NCBI GenBank assembly: GCA_000467715.1
Contig: AJFK01001053.1
Coordinates: 62,001 to 126,000 of the forward strand
Length of the DNA: 64,000 nt
Reading direction: 5' to 3'
Source of the DNA: Hysterium pulicare CBS 123377
Lineage: Eukaryota; Ascomycota; Dothideomycetes; Hysteriales; Hysteriaceae
Under the pieces are notes generated by a model. That model was not told the DNA's origin. It did not search any database and worked only from the letters and a program-made list of their open reading frames with translations. Positions within the stretch are counted from its first letter, which is position 1. The number at the start of each line of letters is the position of its first letter. Shown here in pieces: positions 1-11,238 of the stretch. A program made the position numbers and the translations under genes.

Positions 1-1126
1 GGGCAGGGCACCATGGTTGTACAACTCGTCTAGGAGCATTGAATGAGAAAAAGAAGCGGTTGGATAGATTGAACGCAGACAAACGAGCGTAAAGGAACGG
101 AGGAAGAAGAAATGGTGATGTTTTGAGGTGAGGTGCAATTTGTGTTTAGCTAACGCGTGTGTGATTGGTCGTTAAGGGTATACTTTGATCCGATGATGAA
201 GGTGATGAACACGTGATGCCAAGAAAACGTGTGGCATCGCTCCAGCTGGGCCTCCTTAACTTTCATTACGCTTGAAGCTCTTCAACAGCCTGGCTGAACT
301 ACTGAAGCTGGTAAGCCTGATTCAAGTCAGGATAACTGAGCAGCGTTCGGGATAAGCTAGCTGGCGCCGACTGCCTAAAGAAAGTCATCAATACCAGAAG
401 CAATCTGGTTGTCTTGACAATCGTTCTTTTCACAATGTCAATACACAGGTAGATACTGAACTGTTCTGAATCGATGAGATTGTAAGGTGATAAAATTGGA
501 CTATGAGACACAGGACATAACGAAACCGTGGTTTACTACTCTTTACATCCTCTGTAGACAGAACGTTTGCAATTGGGCAGGGATAAGCGCTGTAACGCTT
601 GAATCAACTCATCATGGAAAAGGAAGACAATCATCTAGATGACATCAACCATCAACAACGCTCTACTATGTCTTTATGGAAGGGGCAAAGGTTGACGGCA
701 GGATTCAAAAGTGTTTGCAAGGTGTGAAAGGAAAGGGGTTGTGGATGCAAAGATTTTGCCAAGTTGGAGCAAAGTCCGAGGGTCTTCCGAGCCAAAGCGA
801 GAACACATTCATCGACAAGAACTTCTACATGCATCATACCTTTGTAATTTGATGATTACTCAAACAAGCGCCCTTTCGCTCGACAACATTCTCCTGAAGT
901 TTCCAGTCAATTATCTTCCCCATGATGCAATTGAATGGTTTTGTCAGCAACCCCAGCCTGATTGGCCAATCCCGGATGACAAACTCCGGGAATAGGACGA
1001 TGGCATCATTGCCGCCACGCCTTTTCTATCAACATGCCGATGAGGGGCATGCATCACACGGCCATCATGTCTTCCTAAGCTTTCTGATGATGTTTAGCAA
1101 CTCGCCATTTCTAATACACAAAAGGG
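1..1126. other. left-edge intergenic region
   Basis: No gene could be supported here. Several open frames of 60-94 codons overlap on both strands between 300 and 1150 without signal peptide, domain or splice pattern. A minus-strand ATG at 14 would run off the left edge after only four codons, so a gene starting there cannot be judged. Confidence 0.5.
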
Positions 1127-1133
1127 TATATAA
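1127..1133 (+). promoter_or_regulatory. TATA box of the AsaB-like gene
   Basis: A TATATAA element lies about 213 bases upstream of the start codon at 1346 and is followed by a pyrimidine/CA-rich leader. The distance suits a core promoter with a leader of about 180 bases. No competing start codon in the gene's frame lies between. Confidence 0.5.
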
Positions 1134-1345
1134 GACCGGCGAGTACGGTTGATGAATTGCCTTCTACACTTCGCAAAGCAACTCACTACAAAGCCATTGA
1201 TCTTCAGCACAGCACCCTTTAGCACACCAGCCGTTTAGAGACTATCTAAATCACCACTACGTTCGCACGCTCGGCTCAGCGAATCCTCGCTAAATCGATA
1301 CCTTCAATTAGATCTTCCCGCCGACCCCCAACCCTCAAAGCAATA

Positions 1346-2257
1346 ATGACGACCACCGCACCTCTTCCAACTCCCGCCCATCAACTACGCGACACATCAT
1401 TCTCCACCTCAAAGACCTCCCAAGACACGACACCCGAAGGCCTCCCTATCCCGCGAGGTCCCGTAACCGCCTCCCTCTCCTTCTACGACGCTCCCGCCGA
1501 CGGCAGCAAACCCTACAACTTCGTCGAGAAGCAGCCTGAAGGACAACCGCAGCGCAACTTCGGCGAAGCATGGGAAGACGTCACAATCCACGACTTGCGT
1601 GGCCACGAACAGGACTTCACACTCGACAACAATGCCTTCGCAGTGCTATCAAACGTCCCCTCCGACGAATACGCTTTCACCGACGACGCACAAATCCGGA
1701 GAGTATATTACCCCGAGGTAGAGCAACTACTATTAGAGAAAGTACCCGGCGCAAACCGCATTCTACTCTTCGATCACACAATTAGAAGATCAAGTCCAAA
1801 TGCAGACCGCGCCCCCGTAACCCGCGTCCACATCGACCAAACCCCATCCTCAGCCGAAGCACGCGTCCGCCACCATCTCCCCACCGAAGCCTCCACCCTC
1901 CTCCAATCCCGGTACCGCATCATAAACGTCTGGCGCCCGCTCAACGGCCCCGTCGTCGCGCATCCCCTCGCAGTCGCCGATAGTGCCACCGTCTCCGACC
2001 ACGATCTGATACCCGTAGAACATCGGTATCCCGATCGCACGGGCGAAACGGCTGCCGTCCGACACAACGAGGACCAGACGTGGTATTATTGGTCGGGTAT
2101 GCGGAATGAGGAGAGATTGTTGTTGAAGTGCTTTGATAGTGATGAGCAGGTGGGCGCTTGGGGACGAGTCCCACATACGGCTTTTGTCGATCCTAGAACG
2201 CCCGAAGGGGCTGTCGGCCGGGAGAGTATTGAGGTTAGGGCGCTCGTTTTTGGGTAG
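1346..2257 (+). CDS. AsaB/CmcJ-like hydroxylase/desaturase
   Basis: A single-exon protein of 303 residues. It resembles the fungal AsaB-like/CmcJ-NvfI family, non-heme iron and 2-oxoglutarate dependent enzymes that hydroxylate or desaturate small molecules, often in secondary metabolism. The facial triad can be read as H162-x-D164 in VHIDQTP and H277 in RVPHTAF. The NVWRP segment near residue 194 and a C-terminal segment rich in Arg are also typical. The first 40 residues are low complexity and probably disordered. There is no signal peptide or membrane segment, so it should be cytosolic. No biosynthetic cluster surrounds it, so the substrate is unknown. Family assignment is by remembered motifs, not a search. 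Confidence 0.85.
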   Translation: MTTTAPLPTPAHQLRDTSFSTSKTSQDTTPEGLPIPRGPVTASLSFYDAPADGSKPYNFVEKQPEGQPQRNFGEAWEDVTIHDLRGHEQDFTLDNNAFAVLSNVPSDEYAFTDDAQIRRVYYPEVEQLLLEKVPGANRILLFDHTIRRSSPNADRAPVTRVHIDQTPSSAEARVRHHLPTEASTLLQSRYRIINVWRPLNGPVVAHPLAVADSATVSDHDLIPVEHRYPDRTGETAAVRHNEDQTWYYWSGMRNEERLLLKCFDSDEQVGAWGRVPHTAFVDPRTPEGAVGRESIEVRALVFG

Positions 2258-3582
2258 GTGGTCTAGCCTGGTCGTTTAGGGAATACATAACGGAGTATAT
2301 GAGAAGACGAATATGATTTACGAGCATGGTCACGGTGGGTTGGTTGGTTAGCCGGGTTTGCATGTCGGCGTTTACGGGATGATCTTACTCCGATTTGGTA
2401 GAATGCATTACTTTTAATTATACACTTCTGCTCTCTTTCTCGTGACTTAAGAACCCTGAACTAACCATGTTCTATTTGTGTACGTAGCCCACAGAGGGTG
2501 TCATGATTTATCGTTCTCGGAGGCTCGTCCCCTACTACTACTTTCTTTACTACCAGCCTACAAAGCCGAGTCAAACTCCGGGAAGAGCATGAAAGCAAGT
2601 TGCCATCCTTAAGGTCAGCTGAAAAAATACTATAGAATAGGGTCTTATAGGCTTATACCCTTAAATTGAGTCCACAATACGACCAGTAATGACACCATCC
2701 AGTAACGAGGAACGGGAAAGTCGTGAAAGGAGTTTTAGAAATTAAGTTATCTTGGAACAATTTAGTTGTTAGAGATCATCCTGGGGCTCCCATTCCAGTA
2801 CAGTCTAGCTTTTTCAACAGACTCTCTTTCGTCAATCTGAATGGGCGAGCTTTCCCAGTATTCGAACCATTTCGCAGACAAATGGCGAAATATATCGCAT
2901 AACGAGTCTGACCAAGCAGAAATGTCCCCATCCAATCCCATCCCATCGCATCCAAATCCCCTCTCTTCCAAAATCTACATCTATCACTCCAACATCCCAA
3001 ACCCCGCTACCAACATTTCCTACAATTCCCAAAACCTAGGTTCGACGTTGGAAGGATTCGAATGCCTGAACCATGCAACATCATCGGAGCGCTGAGCTTT
3101 CGGAGACTCCGGTGCGAGTGATAAGCCCTAACGCTCCCGCTCGCCAGCCAGACCGCGTGGGCATTTCCAAGTTCTCGGGTTCGACTCTTCCTTCCTTCGG
3201 TCCGTGACCCCGATCCTCAGTCCCACGCCTCGGGAAATTTTCCTGCCGCCGCTTGCTCGTGCTTGCGGGTTGTTTTTGACGGCTCGTGCGAATCCTTCGA
3301 GGGTTTCGACGCTTTTACTAGCGATGTGACGTATTACCCGCAGGTATGCGGCCCGATTTTGGGCAACGTATCAGAACCAGCGGGTCGTGAACCTAGTGGA
3401 GCTTTAGTCTTAGGCTGAAGCGTGTAAAAGGCGGGGCGGATGCATGCTGGCTATTACATGTGGATATATGTAGGTAAAAATGTTCGAGATCGACTTTCAG
3501 ACTCATGTCTCAGTTGAAGATTTTTTACGGTGCATCATCTGCGGGAGATTTGCCTAATCAGGTATCCCTCCCTATTGTGCAT
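2258..3582. other. convergent intergenic region
   Basis: This 1.3 kb holds the 3' ends of two convergent genes. An 84-codon plus frame at 2841-3095 is matched by three overlapping minus frames, so none is convincing. Base composition becomes GC-rich at about 3100-3330 with no coding signal that I recognise. Confidence 0.4.
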
Positions 3583-5931
3583 TCAAGGCATCTTAACAAA
3601 TGGTCGATTCCACGGCATGATTTTGCTGTTCTTTCTGGGTTGAGTTTGTGGCGACTGTGGCGATTGCGGGGATCGGGGTGATGAAGGCGTGTATGGCGGA
3701 GGCGGGTCGGTCGGTGTGGATGCGGATATCGGAGATGTCTGATGGGATGGCGAGGAGGGAGGAGGGAGCCATTTTGATGGACTCTCTGCGGTTCTGATAG
3801 CTTTGGGCTCTTGTCGTCCTTTAATGGTATTCATACTAGATACTGATGAACGATCATCGTAGAAAGTGGATCCTGTAAGTCCTGTAATTCCTGTGGAGGC
3901 AGATTCCCGGTTTGTATAAGAATTGATGAATGAGGATACCTGGCCGGAGGCGGTAGTGGACGCACCGATTGTCCTGATGGAAGCGGCATCCGAGTCGGTC
4001 TCTGCAATGCTTGGAGAACGGAAGGTCGAAGCAGATACTGATGGAGCGTAGCTAGATTCGCCATCGGTCGAACCATGGTAAGAAGCCGAGTCGATAATCG
4101 TAGACTCGTAGTCAGAGGAAACGGTGCTTGAAATGCTGGTAGCGCTCATAGTGTCAGCAATAGTAGATGCATAGTCGGACGTAGCGGTTGAAAGCCTTGA
4201 AGTGCGGGACGAGGAAAGGGTCGAGGCACGAGGAGATCCTGCAGAAGAAGCGACCCCAATATCATGATGATGAGATCCGCAATGGAGGTCTGGAATTGCG
4301 GTGTAGTTGAGTAAGACGCCCATAAGTTGATCGCGGACATCACGAGCAGTTGGCCTGACATCAGGAGAGCGACTCAGCATAGCTCGAATCAAATTCAGAA
4401 TAAGAGGCACCGCTCGGAATGCATCGTCGTCTTGCTCGAACGCAGCATCATCAATGACCTTCATCCACGTTTCTATCTTATCTATATTGGCGTGAAAGGA
4501 AGAATCCGTGCGTGAGCTTCCCATTCCCCGGCTCGATCCGTTGACTTTATGCTTAGAAGATCGGTGTTTCGTAAATTCGCTTACTTTCTTCTTAAGCATA
4601 AAGGTCATAATATCGAGAAAAATGCAGCCAAGGGAAAAGACATCAGATTTCTCCGTTGCATAAGGCGCTGGGACATCACTTTGTGATTTCGTCCTCGTGA
4701 AACCGAAATCAAACCCGGAATTCGAGATCGTTGGACTTCTCACAGTAGGCGACTTTAGCGGTTGTGAGGCATTGCCATTCGTAGACCCATCAGATGAACC
4801 TTTGCTTGACACGGAAGCTTTGCGGAGAGTGTTACCATCCGATGATTTGCCAGTATCAAGGAAATATGGTTGAATCGATGTGGGTGCCTCTGGCGCGCCA
4901 TAGTTGTAAATCTCCATCGGATCAGGTTTCTTATCTCGTTGCAGAAACTGCAAGCTTGCAATGTCGCTGAAAGCAATAGTGTTTGCCTCGTCAATGAGAA
5001 TATTCGATGGACGTATCGAAGCGTGATAGAAGCCGTTTTGATGAAGTGTGGTAATGGCATCCGCAAGACAGTGGAGCCAACCTAGAAGTAAATACCTTCT
5101 TTCCTGTTTGGGCAGTTTTTGATACTGCTGGGGATTCCGGTGATCGATGAAAGTTCTCAGGGTGTGCTGACCAACGAAGTTGGTGAGAATATATCCGAAA
5201 CCTTTGGAAGTATATGAAGCCCATACAGGAGCTATGTGCTCATGCTCGATCAGCTTAGCTCTTTCAACAGTCGTGGTGAAATCGCGTTCCAACGCATCCA
5301 TGGTTTCTGAATTGCCTAGCGAGAATTTCCTCCTGACGTAGATCTCTCGAGGCCTTGCTGGAAGATGTATCCGCGACCAATTCTGCAGTGACACGGCCGG
5401 GGGTAGACTGTGAACATACTCGACGGGAACCACTTCATTTGGAGCATAATCGATGTGAGCCCCCTCATGGAGTTCGCGGAGAAGAAAAGTGAATTGTGTG
5501 AGGTAGACCATCCGATCTGTTTGGTTGTTTCGCTTGTAAGATAGTGCAAGACGTTCGACATGCTCAAATTGGAGCGGTAAATCGTCGTCATCCCATGAAT
5601 TATCAATTACTCCAAAGATGTGTTCAGGAACCCCAACCTCGGCTAAGATTAGAAAGAAGCGACGGGCCCTCTCCAATATCCAGTCCAAGTACGTGTCGTC
5701 GCTCAAGTCGCCGAACCCTACTGGGCGATCAAGAAGCTCCCTTTCTTTGGGCCGGAGTGCGGTTGTCACGAAGTCTCTCGTGACTTTTTCGTTGATCCTT
5801 TCCTCGGTCCACCATATTTGCTGCAGGGCGGCATGGGGTGTAACGAGCGAATGTCCGGCATAACCGTACAAGAAGGCATTCATAGCCACCGTCTTGTCGT
5901 TGACGACATTGGCGAATGATCTGGTGCTCAT
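3583..5931 (-). CDS. large protein kinase-like protein, probable pseudokinase
   Basis: A single-exon protein of 782 residues. Residues 1-190 form a helical region unlike known kinases. Residues 190-540 look like a protein kinase fold: a beta3-like YVRRKF (K202), a helix with HEHIAPVW, then the catalytic loop and an SDVFSLGCIFLDIM segment like subdomain IX. Key residues are altered: the HRD motif reads H303-A-S in FYHASIRPSN, and DFG reads DIA in SDIASL, while the APE-like YGAPEAP is kept. The C-terminal 220 residues are Ser/Thr/Pro-rich and disordered. Loss of the catalytic Asp argues for a scaffold or regulator rather than an active kinase. An unusual active kinase cannot be excluded. Confidence 0.75.
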   Translation of the reverse strand: MSTRSFANVVNDKTVAMNAFLYGYAGHSLVTPHAALQQIWWTEERINEKVTRDFVTTALRPKERELLDRPVGFGDLSDDTYLDWILERARRFFLILAEVGVPEHIFGVIDNSWDDDDLPLQFEHVERLALSYKRNNQTDRMVYLTQFTFLLRELHEGAHIDYAPNEVVPVEYVHSLPPAVSLQNWSRIHLPARPREIYVRRKFSLGNSETMDALERDFTTTVERAKLIEHEHIAPVWASYTSKGFGYILTNFVGQHTLRTFIDHRNPQQYQKLPKQERRYLLLGWLHCLADAITTLHQNGFYHASIRPSNILIDEANTIAFSDIASLQFLQRDKKPDPMEIYNYGAPEAPTSIQPYFLDTGKSSDGNTLRKASVSSKGSSDGSTNGNASQPLKSPTVRSPTISNSGFDFGFTRTKSQSDVPAPYATEKSDVFSLGCIFLDIMTFMLKKKVSEFTKHRSSKHKVNGSSRGMGSSRTDSSFHANIDKIETWMKVIDDAAFEQDDDAFRAVPLILNLIRAMLSRSPDVRPTARDVRDQLMGVLLNYTAIPDLHCGSHHHDIGVASSAGSPRASTLSSSRTSRLSTATSDYASTIADTMSATSISSTVSSDYESTIIDSASYHGSTDGESSYAPSVSASTFRSPSIAETDSDAASIRTIGASTTASGQVSSFINSYTNRESASTGITGLTGSTFYDDRSSVSSMNTIKGRQEPKAIRTAESPSKWLPPPSSPSHQTSPISASTPTDPPPPYTPSSPRSPQSPQSPQTQPRKNSKIMPWNRPFVKMP

Positions 5932-7687
5932 CTTGATCGATGAGACTTTATGTCGACCTTTCCAGCGGTATTGTAAGTCGTGAAATTAAGGCCGGCTGTA
6001 TAAGGCCCTCATGGTTGACGGGACGTGTAGAAAGACGCGCACTTCGATGTCATATCTCACGTACGAAGCCTTTAGGAGAAAGCGAGAGATGGGAGATGAC
6101 GCAGCGATAGGAGATGTATCGACAATAGTGAAGTGCACGTAAGACTGTAGACGCGATGTCAGCGCGGCCAAATATATCGGCCATAGAAAGTGGTTGTCCG
6201 ATAGCCGTCGCATGGACGGTATCGGTGGCAAGCGGCATTGGCATCTTATACTCGTCGCGGGCCCGATTTTTCGAAATAAAATAGGCCAATCATGCACTGC
6301 CCTTGTGATGGAGAGCTGGCGACATTTTCGATGGTGGCTTTTGGCTGGGCGGATTGAGGAATGCAGGCTACCCACTTCCGTCGCGACGTCCCCGACTATT
6401 CAGCCATGTGCAATAACGAACAGCCTGGTATGCCTGGACGTGTGACGATAAGCTGCCATCGAAGATCGCTGCAGACGACTGGAGGGGAGCAGGCCAAGGT
6501 TGCCGAACCCGACCTCCAATCGTCCCTTCGGACAGCCACTATCCCCGCCAGGCTCGCAGTCAGCCCAGCGACCGTATCTGCACTCCCACGAGCCCGACAA
6601 ACGGCGGCTAAAACGTGAATTCGAGCGGCCGGACGTCGTTGCATCCATCTCCAGGCCTCTATACATGTCGTACAAATTTGCCGAGTGCTTGTTGTGATGG
6701 GCTCGTTGGCTGGGGACAAGTTTGCAAGCCTCGTTGCGCCTCGCTCCGGCACTGTAACACGAATTGGGCAAGTGATCACGATGGACAAAAGGTGGGATTT
6801 TGTCGCCTGTGTAGTCAGTCGAAAGAGGTGGAGGCGCAATGATAAGTCAGGCCTCTCCAGGCTCTTGCATGTGAATGCTGCACGCAATCAACAGTCCGAC
6901 AAGACGATTGGGCATGCTTCCGCCAGTGGTGACGAAGTGGGAGGCTGCAGCCCTGGAGGAAGATTCGATAGCTCTCAAGCCATCATCTGAACAGGGAAGG
7001 CTTCGAGAAGCCGATCTTGTTCTTCGATAGAGCCATCGTTGATTGTGCGCACCACTGAGCCATGAGACGTGACCTCCCGTCGCATCCCCCCGTGCTAATG
7101 ACCATGCTATCAACGCGTCTAATGAACTCGGCGGTCTCTGGTGTGATACCAACGTTGTGGGGTGGAATCTTGAAAGCAAACATCGCTGGTTGCCGGCGTC
7201 AGTGACAGCATCCCGGGCCACGTGCCCAAGGATCGCCACTCCAGGGTGCTCCAATAATTCCAACCTCAAACTCTCAACCACTCCATCTTCTCCAATTCCT
7301 CTAGTTAGGCAGGAGCTTTGGCATTTCGCTTCCCTCCTCCATCTACGGTTACTTCTGCGATATTTTCTAGCCCAACGCCGCTCCTTTGCGCAGTGGCCTC
7401 TCCCTTACACCGCTATTAGCCTTCTTATCATGCCTAGGACGATGGGTAAGGAGCCTCGCATTCGGAACCCTTCTAGAAACCTTGAAGTCTGTGCTAGTGT
7501 AACACTAGATTATGCAAATCAATATCAGAAGGTCCTATAGAAAAAGCAAACTGAAACTACGACCTTGAAACAATCGGCATACCATCGTATCTATCTCGGA
7601 CCACCTTCCTTTATCCCTCGGTGAGTATTGGCAATATCGAGACTCTCCGCCACCCAGGCAAGACGATTCCACAGATCCTACTAACGA
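5932..7687. other. long intergenic region with no supportable gene
   Basis: This 1.75 kb holds the promoter of the pseudokinase-like gene and the 3' flank of the peptidase gene. Overlapping frames of up to 163 codons occur in four or five frames at 6400-7280, a pattern of chance openness rather than coding. No transposon ends, tRNA or conserved protein were recognised. Confidence 0.4.
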
Positions 7688-8511
7688 TTACACCCTCCCC
7701 GCTCTCCAAACATCCACCAGAGCCCTAATCAATCCCTCCGTAACCTTCACCCCAAGCTGGATATCATCTTCCCCCTCTAAAGGTGGAATATGAAAAAATA
7801 CGACGTCCTTCCCCTGCCCGCTCTTCTCCCTCTCTAAGAGACTAGCATAGTAAATGAACCCACAAACAAAGTTCCCCACATCATCACTTAGCCTAACATC
7901 CACCTCCTTTCCTCCCTTCTCTTTCCCTTTCCCCTTGCTCACCTCCGTTCCTCCCCTCCCCTTTACCACCCCCTTCCCCTTCCCACCACCTAACCCCCGA
8001 GCAACCTCACTCCACCTCTCCACCACCCTCTCCAAATCCAACCCACACTCCAAAACCTCCGGCGCCTTCCCCCAAACCCTCTTATTCTCCGCTCTAGTAA
8101 ATACCCTCCTCTTCACATCCGGCACATCATGATATCCCTCCCTCTTCGCTCCCTTCTCAATCGCGAAATAGTCTCTTTCGACCGCCAGTCCTATATGCAG
8201 TATGATATCCGGGTTGTGTGTTGAGAGGAGGGTTGGAACGAGAGCGGAGATCGCTTCGTAGGATACTTCTATTGGGAAGGGGTGCGTGATGATAAGGGTG
8301 TTTGGGATGGAGGAGAAGGCTGGGGGCAGGTGGGATGTTATTGTGTAGGAAGGATTGGATTTGACGTCTAGGAAGGACTGTCGGGTGAGTTAGAGGGAGA
8401 TGTGAGAGACGATTGGGTGAGTTGAGTTGGTGATTTGCGGACTAGGTTCAAGAAAAGAGCGCACTCCGAAACCCGTGACTAGGACTCTGATATCGTTTTC
8501 TGAAGCCATTG
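7688..8511 (-). CDS. pyroglutamyl-peptidase I (peptidase C15)
   Basis: Removes N-terminal pyroglutamate from peptides in the cytosol. The model has two exons: 8511-8467 and 8377-7688, with an 89-nt intron (8378-8466) carrying a CTAAC branch point. Splicing restores the family N-terminus TGFGSFLDVKSNPS, and the product is 244 residues. The catalytic triad is visible as E89 in FAIEKGA, C187 in VGNFVCGFIYY and H211 in VFFHIPP. Unusual is a Gly/Lys-rich insertion of about 30 residues (about 144-173) just before the catalytic Cys, probably a flexible loop; it explains why the protein is longer than bacterial forms of about 215 residues. No secretion signal is present. Confidence 0.88.
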
Positions 8512-9326
8512 TTTTCTCGGCAGGTTAGCTGTAAAGTTTCTGGATATTGTTTGTTTCGAGGTGAAGATTCTGAGCTGTTCGATCGAGCTTTTGGGAGGGA
8601 AGTAGTAGTTGGATCCTCTGAACATTTATGTAGAATTCTGGAGATGAGTCATATCACGTGAGCCGCCATATGCCGCATGTATGGTAAGTCCAACTGCATA
8701 CAATATACCGCAATAGAAATTCAGTAGATTTATTCTTGAGTTGAAGGTTCCTTGACTAAGGTACAAGCTGGCACCAATTATCCGATGTCTTCACATACAT
8801 CCAAAGTTGTGTAAAAGGATGCATTCAATTTGAAGTGTCTTTATCATTCTAAGGAATATCATTCTTGCGGTAAAAGATCTGCTAGTTAGTTCCCTTGTCC
8901 TTAAGGAGGGACCAGGTATTATTCGAGTAGTATTGTGGCTTCCGTGGCCGCCGTGGCCGAACAAGTCTAGGTAGATTCTATTCCATATGCAACTTTCCGC
9001 CTAGCCTTGCAGATGGCAACTTGCTTTGAGCCCTTGTACCGAATCTAAATCGACATTGTAGGCTGGTAGTAAAGAAGGTGGTAGGCGCAGACCCATCTTC
9101 CGAAAAGGACGAATTATGACATCCGTGTGGACCGCTTAGCTTCGCTCACGGGCGTGTCTTCGGTCTGTTCTCGTTGGGGTCAGGAGAGAATCTAAGCGCC
9201 GGATACGGCCAGAGTTTGTCGTGCAATGGATAATCCTGCAAGGAATAGCAATCTGGCTGAAGATATGTGTACGATGATAGATGCCGTTACATGTGCTGTA
9301 TTCTTTTACGCCGCATCTGTCGCTAG
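8512..9326. other. intergenic region upstream of the C15 peptidase
   Basis: No gene seen. It should contain the peptidase promoter and the 3' end of the next minus-strand gene. A short imperfect CGTGGCCGC duplication lies near 8943-8960. Confidence 0.4.
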
Positions 9327-10325
9327 TCATGAGACCAGTGTGAAACGTATCGCAAGCAAAAGCGCAGACATGTAAGCCTGTACACAGAATTAATACTAAC
9401 GACCGAATTGGGATGAAGTCACTTACAATATCCACGCGCCCCATCACCTTGATAAGCGCAGCGCGGGATGCACCGCTCACAGGTTGAGACGTAGCAATAC
9501 ATTGACTAAACACACGCGTCGACTGCGTGATATTCTTCTTCGCAAGTACATCTCCGGCTTTAGAGCAAAGGCTCGTTTCCTGTGCCATTACACTAGCAAT
9601 TCTGGTGTAGCCTTCTTGCTGAAAGAAGTTGAAGCAAGCGTTGACAGCGCCATCGTAACGGTTCGCATCATAACTGGAGTACGTAGCCAGCGCCGTACCG
9701 CCCGAGCAAGGAACATCAGTTGTAGCTGGCGCATAGCACGCGCACGAGGCCTGGATAGATGCATTGAGGTTGTACCACGAAGGGGTTGCGGTTACGCAGC
9801 TGTCTGCTATCCGGGCGTAGGACGAACAAGGCAAGAAAGATGCGGGGGGTAAAGTTGTTGTTGGTGTGACTACACAAGGACGGAGTCAGCTGGCATGATA
9901 TCCAATCTTCGAACCTAGATCTACTCACATGTTACAGTAACTGTACTCTGAGCCGCTTGCGTAGTTGTAGTAAGGATAGGTCCCACAGCGTACGCCGAAG
10001 TCGCAGTCGAGGAAGTACCAATGATAGCAGAAACAACCTCTTCTACAGCTTCTTCCAAGATATCTTGAATATTTTCGATTGTTTCTTCCAACTTGCCCAT
10101 GCTCGTTTCAATTTCTTCGGTCGTCCCCGGTTGGGTTAATTGATTTGGGTTTATAACAGGTGCATGATTACCACCAGGAACTTCGCCAGGTCGAACAGGC
10201 GGTTCTGGGTTTTCGAATTCGGGATCAACTGGTCGGGGCTCTGACGGTACTCTGAGAGGTATTCCGGCGGAGACTGTCACATCACAACATGCGACTACAA
10301 AGACAAGGAAAGAAATGGCAAACAT
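9327..10325 (-). CDS. secreted Pro-rich and Cys-containing protein
   Basis: Family not recognised. The three-exon model is 10325-9929, 9869-9427 and 9377-9327, with introns of 59 and 49 nt using GTGAGT and GTAAGT donors, giving 296 residues. The N-terminus is a signal peptide (FAISFLVFVVACCDVTVSAG). Then come a Pro/Glu-rich segment (about 22-70), an acidic helical stretch with IENIQDILEEAVEEVV, a Thr-rich linker, and a domain with about eight Cys (CSSYARIADSC, CACY, CSGG and later Cys). The last exon adds a short hydrophobic tail, which might be a GPI-type signal. The exon 2/3 junction is the least sure part: unspliced reading would continue to 9136. Confidence 0.68.
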
Positions 10326-11238
10326 GTTGAGAATGGAAAACAGAGAGTAACTTACATGTGAGGGAAACCTATTGCTTTTAAGCCTTTGTGTTTATATTAG
10401 CTGCTTCGCCTCATGTCATGTCCCTGCGCCTCAGGAGTTCATGGGAGGATCGAAATCCCTGGCAGCGTTTCATCTCGAAGGTAATAATAGCCGCAGCATC
10501 ACAAACATTGAGTGGCATGGCTGGGTAAAGTAACTACGCATTTACATGTTCAGTGTAGGCACCGCCCTCAAAATTCTGCCTCGCTATGGAATGGATGTTC
10601 AAGCGGAAAGTTTTCAGTAATAAAGCACAATGGTGATTCCTTGGATTTGGATTGCGCACAGACCCCGCAACAACTCTTCTAGGCCGGGCGCGTATATAGT
10701 TGAACCCAGTATTATGATTCTAGAGGAGTGTCTACGCCTTAGCAGATACTAAAGTCATTGTCCGCAAAGACTTCTCTTGTTGAGTGTGTAGGAAAGGAGA
10801 AAACTAAAAGACTAGATTCATGCAAGTGCTACATACGAAGCTTAGCATCGTGACCGCTTCAGATCAGGCACGGAATCCTTCAGGGCTGAAAGGTCGAAAA
10901 TGTAATGTTGGTTATTTGTTTACATCAGAACGTACCTCGCAAGAAAGTTTATCTCACATGTCAAGCTTCATTATCTGCCTGCGAGAAGAGTTTTTTGATA
11001 CCACTAGCTCAAGTAGGAGAAAGAATTCCTGAGCCTGGATGGCGTGCATGCCTATCTATGTCAAGGTTACTGCAGTATACTAAGCTATACAAGCTCTAAA
11101 ATAGAGGTCGTGATAAGTTCTCCACCACTTGGGGTGGTAGGGGAAAGCGATTAGTTTAGGAGCCTTGAATTTCGTCATTCCATACCAACGTAGGCAATTA
11201 CATGGTATCTGATCCGAACTCTTAGAAACTCGAGGCCT
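10326..11238. other. intergenic region
   Basis: Promoter of the secreted-protein gene and 3' flank of the DUF4246 pseudogene. Small plus-strand frames at 10820-11099 overlap each other and look like chance. Nothing else recognised. Confidence 0.4.

Noticed and set aside
1-14. Minus-strand ATG at the left edge
   Set aside because: Only four codons are visible; no evidence for a gene.
3040-3200. TTCGA motifs resembling tRNA T-loops
   Set aside because: No matching stems, D-arm or anticodon arm could be drawn around them.
6396-7281. Overlapping frames of 123-163 codons on both strands
   Set aside because: Several frames are open at once and none resembles a protein family; most likely chance.
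9136-9326. Unspliced C-terminal extension of the secreted protein
   Set aside because: A GTAAGT donor and a good acceptor give a shorter tail; the unspliced reading looks random. The choice is not certain.
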